Assembly (NCBI GenBank): GCA_003574895.1
Contig: PJFB01000017.1
Location: forward strand, 1 to 64,000
Reading direction: 5' to 3'
DNA length: 64,000 bases
From: Geobacter sp.
Lineage (GTDB): Bacteria; Desulfobacterota; Desulfuromonadia; Geobacterales; Pseudopelobacteraceae
Both the position numbers and the translations under genes were made by a program. Below, one piece after another: positions 15,505-23,734 of the stretch (its first letter is position 1; every line of letters starts with the position of its first letter). The notes beneath the pieces are model-generated. The model searched no databases. It saw only the letters and a list, made by a program, of their open reading frames with translations, and was not told where the DNA came from.

Positions 15505-16782
15505 ATGAGAGTACGAAGTATTTCGCTACTGCTGGCGGGGGTCATACTGATCGCCTGGGCACAGTCCCTGTTTGCCGCCGGTAATGAACAGCAGTTCAAG
15601 CTGAAGCCAGGGGCCAACGGCAAGCTTTGCCTTAAATGCCATAACTCCTTTCAGGAAAAAATGACGCGGAAGTATGTGCATACCCCGTTGAAAAACAACG
15701 AGTGTACCGGCTGCCATAACGCCCATACCTCGGCCCACGGCAAGCTGCTGACCGCCGATGCCGATAAGGTATGCGCCACGTGCCACCAGTCGATGGTATC
15801 CAGCAAGGCAAAAAGTGTCCATAAGGTGGTCGCGGAAGGCGGCTGCCTGAAGTGCCACGATCCCCATTCATCCGCATACAAGGGCAATCTGGTCAAGGAG
15901 GGCAAAACGCTGTGCTTCTCCTGCCACAAGCCGCTGGGGGATAAGCTGGCCAAGGTGAAGTACCGCCATTCACCGGTGGAAAAGGACTGCCTCATCTGTC
16001 ATCAGCCCCATGCCTCCGATGACGGGCCGTTCCTTCTCAAGAATGATGTCACCAAGCTCTGCGTCGGTTGCCACAAGACCGACAAACCGATCTTCATCAA
16101 GAAGCACATGGGCTACCCGGTGGCATCGGCACGCTGCACCGGTTGTCATGACCCACACGGTTCCGATAATTTGGGACTGCTGCTCAAGAACGTCCATTCG
16201 CCGGTCAGCAAGCGCATGTGCAACCAGTGCCACGAAGACGCCAACTCGGCTACTCCGCTCAAGACCAGGAAAGAGGGCATGACCTTGTGCCGCGGCTGCC
16301 ACAACGACATGTTCAACAAAACATTCGACAAGAACCGCATGCATTGGCCGCTGGTGACTAAGGAAGGCTGTCTGGGATGCCACAACCCCCATGCCTCCAA
16401 CGATAAAGGGCTGCTCAGAAAATCGATGGCCCAATTGTGCGGCAGTTGCCATAGCGACAGCATGAAGCGAATCAAGAAAAACGTCTCAAAACATGAGCCG
16501 GTGGTTGAGGGCCGTTGCACCGAATGTCACGATCCCCATTCTTCCGACAACTTGGCACTTACCAAAAAGGCATCGGATTACGACCTGTGCACTACCTGCC
16601 ACGACTGGGGCCAGCATTCCACACATCCGATCGGCGACAAGGTGCGCGACCCGCGCAACAAAAACCTTTCGCTGGGTTGTGCCAGCTGCCACAACGCCCA
16701 CGGAACAGAGTACAAGAAGATGCTCTATTACCCGACAACCACTGAGATGTGTCTCCAGTGCCATGAGCAGTTAAAGAGGTGA
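15505..16782 (+). CDS. 16-heme c-type cytochrome (doubled CXXCH repeat family)
   Basis: A 425-residue exported protein with signal peptide ending QSLFAAG and 16 CXXCH motifs by count. The repeat pattern (CTGCHNAH, CLKCHDPHSS, CLGCHNPHASN) is that of the 26-heme neighbour, so the two are paralogs of different length. AAGGAG lies eight bases before the ATG. The NHL propeller gene starts four bases after its stop. Probable role: electron transfer between periplasm and the extracellular OmcS-type cytochromes (inference from the locus). Confidence 0.9.
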   Translation: MRVRSISLLLAGVILIAWAQSLFAAGNEQQFKLKPGANGKLCLKCHNSFQEKMTRKYVHTPLKNNECTGCHNAHTSAHGKLLTADADKVCATCHQSMVSSKAKSVHKVVAEGGCLKCHDPHSSAYKGNLVKEGKTLCFSCHKPLGDKLAKVKYRHSPVEKDCLICHQPHASDDGPFLLKNDVTKLCVGCHKTDKPIFIKKHMGYPVASARCTGCHDPHGSDNLGLLLKNVHSPVSKRMCNQCHEDANSATPLKTRKEGMTLCRGCHNDMFNKTFDKNRMHWPLVTKEGCLGCHNPHASNDKGLLRKSMAQLCGSCHSDSMKRIKKNVSKHEPVVEGRCTECHDPHSSDNLALTKKASDYDLCTTCHDWGQHSTHPIGDKVRDPRNKNLSLGCASCHNAHGTEYKKMLYYPTTTEMCLQCHEQLKR

Positions 16783-16785
16783 TCA

Positions 16786-17685
16786 ATGATACGAAATAAA
16801 CTTACGCTCGTCTGTTTCCTGTCGGTTGTATGCGCGCTCCCTGCCCATGCGGCTGATACCGTGAAATTCAAACCAACCGGGGTGGCCTATAAGGATATCA
16901 AGAATGTCCCTCTCAAAAACCCGGAGGGAGTGGCCTGTTCCAAGACAGCCGTGGTGGTCGCCGATACCGGCAATGGCAGGTTCGTGCGCTATTCACTGGC
17001 CAATGACAATCTGAAGGACGGCATCGAGTTCAAGGTTGCCGAGGTGACCTATCCGTTGCGGGTCAAGGCGGCCCAGAACGGGAGGGTGCTGGTCCTGGAC
17101 GGCAAGACACGCAAAATCAGCCGTCTGGCCGCGGATGGGAGTTTTGCCGGCTATCTCGACTACCAGAATGTGCCGGCGCCGACCACTGTCACGCCGCGCA
17201 GCATGGCCGTGGACGACAAGGACAATGTCTATGTGCTCGATGTGTATGGCGAGCGGATACTGGTAGTGGATTCGGCCGGCAAATATCTCCGTCAGATCCC
17301 GTTTCCCAAGGATTACGGCTTCTTTTCCGATGTGGCCGTTGATCAGCGGGGGGATGTCTTCATAGCCGACAGTCTGAAGGCGAATGTGTATAAAGCAGCT
17401 CCGGGTGCCGAGGCATTCCAACTGTTCGCGTCAGGGCTGCAATCTTACCTCTCTTTTGCCGTGGCTGTTGACGTTGACAGCCAGGGGAGGGTCTATCTGC
17501 TTGACCAGAATGACAGCGCCGTAATCCTGCTGGGTCCGGACGGCTCGTTTCAGGGGCGCTATCTTTCTTTCGGGTGGAAGGGCGGCCAGCTCAACCACCC
17601 CACCCAATCGTGTTTTACCGATAACGGAACCCTTGTTATTGCGGACCGAAACAACAGCCGCATACAGCTATACAAGGTTCAGTAG
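16786..17685 (+). CDS. Secreted NHL-repeat beta-propeller protein
   Basis: A 299-residue exported protein (signal peptide ending ALPAHAA) built of NHL-type blades: LKNPEGVACSKTAVVVADTG, RSMAVDDKDNVYVLD, SDVAVDQRGDVFIADS and VDVDSQGRVYLLDQ. About six blades are expected from its length. It begins three bases after the 16-heme cytochrome stop, so translation is coupled. NHL propellers are commonly encoded beside filament cytochromes and prolyl isomerases in Geobacter relatives, where they are suspected assembly factors; that role is inferred here. Confidence 0.85.
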   Translation: MIRNKLTLVCFLSVVCALPAHAADTVKFKPTGVAYKDIKNVPLKNPEGVACSKTAVVVADTGNGRFVRYSLANDNLKDGIEFKVAEVTYPLRVKAAQNGRVLVLDGKTRKISRLAADGSFAGYLDYQNVPAPTTVTPRSMAVDDKDNVYVLDVYGERILVVDSAGKYLRQIPFPKDYGFFSDVAVDQRGDVFIADSLKANVYKAAPGAEAFQLFASGLQSYLSFAVAVDVDSQGRVYLLDQNDSAVILLGPDGSFQGRYLSFGWKGGQLNHPTQSCFTDNGTLVIADRNNSRIQLYKVQ

Positions 17686-17747
17686 GAAGGGAGGATGGGC
17701 ATATTGCCTGTCCCCAGGCAGTGCTTTCCTGTAGTTGTCCTGAAAGC

Positions 17748-17789
17748 CCCCCTCCTTTGCTGGCCCTTTGGGTCCGCCAAGGGAGGGGG
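17748..17789. repeat. C/G-rich hairpin before the fourth OmcS-like gene
   Basis: CCCCCTCCTTTGCTGG pairs with CCGCCAAGGGAGGGGG with one mismatch and two G-U pairs. It lies between the propeller gene and the ribosome site of the cytochrome gene at 17825, beside a smaller TGCCTG/CAGGCA hairpin. It could attenuate transcription, protect RNA ends, or be a dispersed genomic repeat. Confidence 0.5.
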
Positions 17790-17824
17790 AAGCTGCGATA
17801 GAATCCGATACCGGTGAGAGGGAT

Positions 17825-19204
17825 ATGATCAAAAATTCGGCTTCATTCATCATGTTGGGTTTTGTTTTGCTGGCATTGCCGTGCCATGGGGCAGAGAATG
17901 ACGCCCAGGAAAAGAACACCGGCGCAACTATCGCCCAGGACGTACAGTTTCCGAACGGTTTTCATAACGGAGGCATCGGGGCGTGTGACGGTTGTCATTC
18001 CAAGACTAACAATTCGACCGCCTCCGGGTCAGCTGCCTCATTCAGGAACAGTTCGGGCTCAACAGCCCAGGGCCAGGACACGAGCCGCGGCATGTTCAAC
18101 GGCCAGGACCCAAGTTCAACCTGCCTGCTCTGCCACATGGCAAAGAAAGGCCAGAAACAGCCGTGGGGATATTATGTGGCCACCGACAGCGAAGACCTTG
18201 GTGGCGGGATTCCCCCGTCACAGATGACTCCCGGTGGTGACTTTGGCTGGTTGAAAAAGACCTACCGCTGGTCATCCCATGAAGGCAGTACCTTGAAGGA
18301 TGGACTCAGCCCCGGCGATCACCACGGGCACAATATAGTAGCGGCCCAATTCGGATATAACCCCGACTTCAGCAATATTATGGCGCCTGGGGGGAGTTAC
18401 CCGTCTGAAAAGCTTTCCTGCACCAGTTGCCATGACCCCCATGGCAGCTATCGCCGGCTTGCCGACGGCAGTTTTACCACCAGCATGACAGTTCCAATTA
18501 CGTCCTCCGGATCATACAAGAGCAGCCCCAATCCTGACGCGTCCCATGCCGTAGGCGCTTACCGCTTGCTGGCGGGAAAGGGGTACTCGCCAAAGATCAC
18601 GGACAGTTCCGTGACCTTTACCGCTGATCCTCCTGCTGCGGTTGCGCCCGATATATACAACAGGGCAGAACCGAAGCTGGGGGATACGAGGGTAGCCTAC
18701 GGCAGCGGCATGTCCGAGTGGTGCGAGAACTGTCACAAGCCCCACAATCATCCAACAGGCAATACGGCTAAGATCAGCCCAACCGTGGTAACGCAGTATA
18801 ATTCCTATGTGGCTTCCGGAGATATGACCGGTTCGAAGAGCACTGCTTTCTCTTCTCTGGTCCCATTCGAGATCGGCTCAAACGATTATGCAGAACTCAA
18901 AAGTTTAGCTGGTAACGGTGGCAAGGGCGCGGATTTGAGCGGCCTGAAGGCCGGCGACAACGTCATGTGCCTGACTTGTCACCGGGCCCATGCATCCGGG
19001 TGGGATGCTATTACGAGGTGGAACTCTAAATCGGAGTTGATTGTTTACAATGGCAAGTACCCCGGCATCGACAATAGTGCCCCTGCGCACGTGGCACAGG
19101 GCAGGACTTCTATCGAAACCCAGAAAGCCTATTATGACCGGCCTGTTGAGGCGTTCGCATTATACCAGCGTGGATTGTGCAGTAAATGCCATGCAAAAGA
19201 CTGA
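17825..19204 (+). CDS. OmcS-like six-heme cytochrome c, divergent paralog
   Basis: A 459-residue exported cytochrome of the OmcS family with six motifs: CDGCH, CLLCH, CTSCH, CENCH, CLTCH and CSKCH. Family stretches TPGGDFGWLKKTYRW, YNRAEP and CLTCHRAHASGW are kept. Two things set it apart: about 20 extra residues before the first heme (after the signal peptide) and a changed first heme region, CHSKTNNS instead of CHTMHNS. The histidine equivalent to OmcS His16, which reaches into the next subunit, is replaced by threonine. This copy may therefore not polymerise like its paralogs and could cap or link filaments (inference). GAGAGG precedes the ATG at 17825. A small lipoprotein gene follows after 25 bases. 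Confidence 0.87.
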   Translation: MIKNSASFIMLGFVLLALPCHGAENDAQEKNTGATIAQDVQFPNGFHNGGIGACDGCHSKTNNSTASGSAASFRNSSGSTAQGQDTSRGMFNGQDPSSTCLLCHMAKKGQKQPWGYYVATDSEDLGGGIPPSQMTPGGDFGWLKKTYRWSSHEGSTLKDGLSPGDHHGHNIVAAQFGYNPDFSNIMAPGGSYPSEKLSCTSCHDPHGSYRRLADGSFTTSMTVPITSSGSYKSSPNPDASHAVGAYRLLAGKGYSPKITDSSVTFTADPPAAVAPDIYNRAEPKLGDTRVAYGSGMSEWCENCHKPHNHPTGNTAKISPTVVTQYNSYVASGDMTGSKSTAFSSLVPFEIGSNDYAELKSLAGNGGKGADLSGLKAGDNVMCLTCHRAHASGWDAITRWNSKSELIVYNGKYPGIDNSAPAHVAQGRTSIETQKAYYDRPVEAFALYQRGLCSKCHAKD

Positions 19205-19229
19205 CACCAATTATGGAGGGAAATAAAAA

Positions 19230-19589
19230 ATGACAAACAATTCTTTGAGGAAGCCCGCAAGGGTATTGGCCGCGGTGGCAGGCATCATGCTCCTGCTGCT
19301 TGTTTTCAGCTGCAACAAATCGAGTTCGGGCTTGGTCGGCAAATGGTACAATGTCAAGGTGCCTGAGATCGTTGAGTTCAAACAGGATGGAACAGGCTCG
19401 TTTTCGTATCCGAATAATCAAAATCCGCCACTGGTCTTCAATTGGAAAAAAGCCGCAGATAACAGCTACTCCATTGACGTGACTTACATGGGCGGCAAAA
19501 GGACACTGACCGGTAAGCTGGAAGGCAAGAGCCTAAACATAGAAAGCAATGTGGGTATCGAGGTCTACAACAAGAAGGCTGCTGACTGA
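19230..19589 (+). CDS. Small lipoprotein of unknown function
   Basis: A 119-residue lipoprotein with the signal LLLLVFSC and a mature part rich in beta strands (LVGKWYNVKVPEIVEFKQDG, SIDVTYMGGKRTLTGKL). The opening LVGKWYN resembles small lipocalin-like or YceI-like folds, but no family was firmly recognised. A ribosome site GGAGGG lies upstream. It is probably co-transcribed with the fourth OmcS-like gene and ends the cytochrome island; a strong terminator follows at 19615. Likely outer-membrane accessory protein. Confidence 0.75.
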   Translation: MTNNSLRKPARVLAAVAGIMLLLLVFSCNKSSSGLVGKWYNVKVPEIVEFKQDGTGSFSYPNNQNPPLVFNWKKAADNSYSIDVTYMGGKRTLTGKLEGKSLNIESNVGIEVYNKKAAD

Positions 19590-19614
19590 TCCACTGGCCG
19601 AGGCAGGCATAAAG

Positions 19615-19645
19615 AAAGGGTTACTGATTGAGTAACCCTTTTCTG
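19615..19645 (+). terminator. Intrinsic terminator closing the cytochrome island
   Basis: AAAGGGTTACT pairs with AGTAACCCTTT around a five-base loop and continues into TTTTCTGTTT. The A-run on the 5' side may let it work in both directions. Confidence 0.85.
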
Positions 19646-19685
19646 TTTCGATGCCGAGCTTTATTCAGGCGTGGTGTTTTGCGTC

Positions 19686-20096
19686 TTATTCAGTATTGAT
19701 TCTTTTCAGCGCCTCCCTGGCATCCACATAACCTTGCTTGGCGGCCTTTTTGTACAATTTTATGGCCTCATCCATATTTTGCTCAACACCCTCGCCGCGT
19801 TCGTATAAGCGCCCCAGCCTGTACTGGGCCGCCGAGTCTCCCTTGTCAGCCGATTTGAGGTACCATTTTGCCGCTTCAGCATAATCAGATTTTACTCCGT
19901 CGCCTTTCTCGTATATGACGCCGATCATATACGTGGCCCTGGGATCGTCCTCCGCGGATTTGAATTCCCGCAGGGCGGTTTGATAGTCGTTCTGGCGCTG
20001 GGCCTCCATGCCGTCGAAATAACTGGCGCTGGCCAGGCTGGGAAGTGCCGGCAGGCAGCACACGCACAGTAAAACAACAAGGCGTTTTCGTTTCAT
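19686..20096 (-). CDS. Exported Sel1-repeat protein
   Basis: A 136-residue exported protein with signal peptide ending LASASYFDG and about three Sel1-like (SLR) repeats: ATYMIGVIYEKGDGVKSDYA, AQYRLGRLYERGEGVEQN and the closing helix KLYKKAAKQGYVDA. Such repeats form alpha/alpha solenoids for protein binding. GGAGC lies upstream of the ATG on the minus strand. It faces the cytochrome island convergently. It resembles the protein at 25701-26300; the partner is unknown. Confidence 0.85.
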   Translation of the reverse strand: MKRKRLVVLLCVCCLPALPSLASASYFDGMEAQRQNDYQTALREFKSAEDDPRATYMIGVIYEKGDGVKSDYAEAAKWYLKSADKGDSAAQYRLGRLYERGEGVEQNMDEAIKLYKKAAKQGYVDAREALKRINTE

Positions 20097-20395
20097 TGTC
20101 TCTGCTCCTGTTTTTATGGATTAGTGGTGTCCAGATGGGGTTGCATACAATGTTAACAGATGCCCCTTTCTCAACAACATGTATATTTTATCTATTTGTT
20201 GTCGAGCTTGTCAATAGATTCGATAATATGCTTGATGTGTTTTGGTATAATAAATATACTAGTACAATATACACAAAGTAATAATAAGGCTATTTTAACC
20301 ATTACTAGGTAGATAATAAGCAGGGATATACTATTTGCACTGTCTATGCTTCAGCTTAGTCGCAAGTGCATGCGGAGTTGGATTGCTGCCGATAT
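20097..20395. other. AT-rich divergent intergenic region
   Basis: This separates the minus-strand Sel1 gene from the plus-strand methyltransferase gene. It is strongly AT-rich and should carry promoters for both, but no -35/-10 pair with good spacing was singled out. No coding frame was recognised. Confidence 0.5.
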
Positions 20396-21340
20396 ATGGA
20401 AGATGAAGTTATTCAAATATCATGCACGGCATGTGGCGCTAAACTGGAGTCTTACCTTGCCGGTGTGCGTGATCCATTGACCAATGAGCTGTTTGCAATC
20501 TCCAAATGCACTGAATGCGGGTTGGGTCATACCCTGCCTCGGCCCCGGGACTTGGAGCGCTATTATGGGGAACGCTATTATGGCAACCGACATGGCTTAA
20601 CCTTGCGCCACTGTGTCCGGCGGCGGCTTGGTTTCGTTGCCGCGGCAATGCCGACGGAGAAGGCCGGGAAGCTGCTCGATGTCGGCTGCGGTGACGGATC
20701 GTTTCTGCTGTCGGCCAAGGCTGCCGGCTGGGAGGTGATGGGAACGGAACTCAATCCCCAACCGGCCAGAAGCCGCGGCCTGGATGTGAAGGGGGCTGTC
20801 GAGCAGATCGAAGTATCGGAAAGGTTCGATTGTATCACCATGTGGCATACCCTGGAGCACATGTGCGATATCCCGGCCATGCTGGCGCAACTCGTCAGGC
20901 TGCTCAAGCCCCAAGGCCGGCTGATCATTGCCGTTCCGGATTTCGGCGGCCTTCAGGCGCGCCTTTTTAGGGGGAGATGGTTGCATGCAGATGTTCCCCG
21001 GCACCTCTACCACTTTGACGCAGGCTCGTTGCAGTACTGTCTTGGGGCGTCCGGTCTTTCTGTCCGGCGGCGCTGGCACCAGGAATTCGAGTATGACCTG
21101 CTTGGCTGGTCACAAAGCGCCCTTAATTTCATCCTGCCGGAACCAAATGTCTTCTTCGATGTACTGACCGGTAAAAAGGGCAAAGCCGGCGCCTTGGTCA
21201 GATGCGTTGCCCTGTTGCTCGGGGTGTTGCTGTCACTGGTCTCCCTGCCGCTGCTTCCGCTTGGGTCACTGATGGGACGCGGCGGGTCGTTGATCGTTGT
21301 GGCAGAAAAAAGAAAGAGTCTGCAAGATACTCATGAATAG
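20396..21340 (+). CDS. Class I SAM-dependent methyltransferase with N-terminal zinc ribbon
   Basis: A 314-residue protein. Cysteine pairs CTAC and CTEC near the N-terminus form a zinc ribbon, followed by the AdoMet-binding motif LLDVGCGDGSFL and the motif-IV-like segment FDCITMWHTLEHM. A hydrophobic helix near the C-terminus (LVRCVALLLGVLLSLVSL) suggests membrane association. The architecture is common in clusters that build surface polysaccharides, where the enzyme methylates a sugar or lipid-linked intermediate. It overlaps the next gene by eight bases. A GTG at 20366 is an alternative start; the ATG at 20396 gives the usual distance to the zinc ribbon. Substrate unknown. Confidence 0.82.
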   Translation: MEDEVIQISCTACGAKLESYLAGVRDPLTNELFAISKCTECGLGHTLPRPRDLERYYGERYYGNRHGLTLRHCVRRRLGFVAAAMPTEKAGKLLDVGCGDGSFLLSAKAAGWEVMGTELNPQPARSRGLDVKGAVEQIEVSERFDCITMWHTLEHMCDIPAMLAQLVRLLKPQGRLIIAVPDFGGLQARLFRGRWLHADVPRHLYHFDAGSLQYCLGASGLSVRRRWHQEFEYDLLGWSQSALNFILPEPNVFFDVLTGKKGKAGALVRCVALLLGVLLSLVSLPLLPLGSLMGRGGSLIVVAEKRKSLQDTHE

Positions 21341-22964
21341 TTTGCTCCGCGATTTCAAGTCAATAAGGTCGTCCCTGTTGCTCCTCGTCACAGCCACTTT
21401 GCTGGTGTATGCAGTCAGCTTCTCAAACGGCTTTGTCCTGGATGACAATGTCATCATCGTTAAAAACCCGGATACGGTGCATGTGGGTAATGTCGGCAAA
21501 CTGCTGTTCTCCCCGGATGTCATCAAACCATATTACCGGCCCCTTAACCGGGCCAGTTACCTGTTGGATTACCAGCTGTTCGGGATGAATCCGGTTTGGT
21601 TCCACGCGGTAAATATTATCATTCACCTGCTGAATGTCGTCCTGCTCTATCTGGTGGGGTGCCGTCTCCTGGCGGACAGGAGGGCGGCGCTGATTGCAGC
21701 GCTGTTATTTGCCGTGCATCCCGTCAATTCCGAGGCAGTCAATTTTATCGCGGCCAGGAATACGCTTCTGGCCCTGTTCTTCAGTCTGGCATCCCTGCTT
21801 GCGTTCTATGGGGTGAAGGATAGGGGCGGGCGCTGGCCCATACTTGCGGCACTGTTTTTTTTCTGCGGCCTGCTCAGCAAGGAAACCGGCCTGATGCTGA
21901 TCGCAATAATCGGCCTTTATGCCCTGTTTCCCGGTTTCCTTCCAGATGGTGAAAAGTTCAGGGTTCGAATGACCTCCCTGGTCCCTTTCCTGGTTGCCGC
22001 CATTGTCTACTTTGCGATGCGGGCTTACTCGCTGCACGGCATGGTGGGCATCAAAGTCCCAGCGGACGGGATGCTCGACCGACTGGCGGCAAACTACCAC
22101 GTTATCCCTCAGTACCTTGGCCTGTTGCTGTTTCCGGTGGATCTGACGCTCTTTCACACCATTCAGCAAGGCGGGCTGTTTACGCCCTTTTGGCACTTTC
22201 CGGTCTTTGCGGCGTTTCTGGCGCTGGTCCTGCTGATTGTGCGCCATCGCAACAGGGCAGCGCTCTTCGGCCTGGCGTGGTGCGCCGTAAACTATCTGCC
22301 GATCTCCAATATCGTCCCGATTCCCAGCGACCCGATCACCGAGCGCTTTCTCTATCTGCCGGCTGTGGGGGCGTTCATTATTCTCGGAGCAGGTGTTTCA
22401 TGGCTTTTTGCCATGGAAAAGACAAAACGTTTTGTGTGGCTGGCCGCTGCGGGTCTGGCAATGGCCTGTGCAGTCCTGACCGTAAGGCGCAATCTGGAGT
22501 GGAAGGACGAATTTTCGCTTTTCGCGAGCGGGGTCAGGAACAATCCGGCCTCGGCCGAGGCCCACTACAATCTCGGTACCGCCTTTCAGGACAGGGGCGA
22601 CTTCGTTGCAGCGCGGCAGGAATGGGAAACCGCCCTGAAGCTCGACCCGGCCAACTCCGATGCCTTGATACAGGTTGGAACCTGTTTCGCCATGGATGGC
22701 GATCTGCGGATGGCACAGCAGTATTACGACGCCGCCTTGAGCGCACCGCCCGGCAAGGTTGACCCGGGCAAGGCCATGGCCCATTACAATCTGGGAAAGA
22801 TTTTTGAAAGATGGCATCGGCCGGACCAGGCCCGTCTGCAGTACGAATCGTTCCTGGAAAATGTACCCTTGGGTTATGACGAATATATTGCCGATGCAAA
22901 GGGCCGCCTGGCTGGGTTGGGCGTTGCGCCGTATCCGGCTGTCCGGCCGAAAAGGCAGAAATAA
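21333..22964 (+). CDS. TMTC-like membrane glycosyltransferase with TPR tail
   Basis: A 543-residue protein with an N-terminal membrane helix followed by FVLDDNVIIVKNP, the acidic loop typical of GT-C enzymes, then about ten membrane segments and conserved FAVHPVNSEAVNFIAAR. The C-terminal 130 residues hold TPR repeats (AHYNLGTAFQDRGDFVAA, AHYNLGKIFERWHRPDQA). This is the layout of TMTC O-mannosyltransferases and their bacterial relatives, which transfer sugar from a polyprenyl carrier to exported proteins or glycans. The ATG at 21333 lies inside the end of the methyltransferase gene, indicating coupled translation. The acceptor is unknown. Confidence 0.78.
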   Translation: MNSLLRDFKSIRSSLLLLVTATLLVYAVSFSNGFVLDDNVIIVKNPDTVHVGNVGKLLFSPDVIKPYYRPLNRASYLLDYQLFGMNPVWFHAVNIIIHLLNVVLLYLVGCRLLADRRAALIAALLFAVHPVNSEAVNFIAARNTLLALFFSLASLLAFYGVKDRGGRWPILAALFFFCGLLSKETGLMLIAIIGLYALFPGFLPDGEKFRVRMTSLVPFLVAAIVYFAMRAYSLHGMVGIKVPADGMLDRLAANYHVIPQYLGLLLFPVDLTLFHTIQQGGLFTPFWHFPVFAAFLALVLLIVRHRNRAALFGLAWCAVNYLPISNIVPIPSDPITERFLYLPAVGAFIILGAGVSWLFAMEKTKRFVWLAAAGLAMACAVLTVRRNLEWKDEFSLFASGVRNNPASAEAHYNLGTAFQDRGDFVAARQEWETALKLDPANSDALIQVGTCFAMDGDLRMAQQYYDAALSAPPGKVDPGKAMAHYNLGKIFERWHRPDQARLQYESFLENVPLGYDEYIADAKGRLAGLGVAPYPAVRPKRQK

Positions 22965-22988
22965 AGCAGCACCAAAGGAAGCTTGCAC

Positions 22989-23729
22989 ATGCTCAATGGC
23001 AAAAAGATAGTTGTGGTAATGCCGGCTTACAATGCCGAGAAGACCCTGGAAAAGACCTATGGCGAGATCCCCATGGAGATTGTAGACGACGTGGTCCTGG
23101 TTGACGACGCCAGCCGCGACCGGACCTCAGAGATCGCCAACAGGATCGGCATCCATACCATTGTCCACGAAAACAACCTGGGGTATGGCGGCAACCAGAA
23201 AAGCTGTTATCGGGCAGCCCTGGAGTTGGGGGCCGACATCGTCATCATGGTCCACCCCGATTATCAGTACACCCCCAAGTTGATTCCAGCCATGGCCTCG
23301 ATGATCGCTTATGGCGAATTCGACGCAGTGCTTGCCTCCCGTATTCTGGGCATCGGGGCCCTGGAGGGGGGGATGCCGCTCTACAAATACGTGGCCAACC
23401 GCTTTCTGACCCTGTTCGAAAACCTGATGCTCGGTCACAAACTGTCGGAGTACCATACCGGCTACCGCGCCTTTTCCCGCGAGATCCTGGAGCGGCTGCC
23501 GCTGGAGAATAACTCCAACGATTTTGTTTTCGACAACCAGATGCTGGCCCAGATTATCTGGTTCGGCTACCGCATTGGCGAGCTTTCCTGTCCCACGAAA
23601 TATTTCACTGATGCCTCTTCGATCAATTTTCGCCGCAGCGTGATCTACGGTCTGGGGGTGTTGAAGACCTCCGCGCAGTTCCGCCTTCAGAAATGGGGCC
23701 TGCGGGCTTCATCAATCTTTTCGGGTTAA
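22989..23729 (+). CDS. Family 2 glycosyltransferase
   Basis: A 246-residue enzyme with the GT-A opening [19 protein letters not shown], the nucleotide-binding [14 protein letters not shown] and the acidic motif MVHPDYQY. It lacks membrane helices at the C-terminus, as in polyprenyl-phosphate sugar synthases (dolichol-phosphate-mannose-synthase-like). That role would fit its position between two GT-C type membrane proteins that need polyprenyl-linked sugars. AAGGAAG lies seven bases before the ATG at 22989. Confidence 0.88.
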   Translation: MLNGKKIVVVMPAYNAEKTLEKTYGEIPMEIVDDVVLVDDASRDRTSEIANRIGIHTIVHENNLGYGGNQKSCYRAALELGADIVIMVHPDYQYTPKLIPAMASMIAYGEFDAVLASRILGIGALEGGMPLYKYVANRFLTLFENLMLGHKLSEYHTGYRAFSREILERLPLENNSNDFVFDNQMLAQIIWFGYRIGELSCPTKYFTDASSINFRRSVIYGLGVLKTSAQFRLQKWGLRASSIFSG

Positions 23730-23734
23730 CTATC

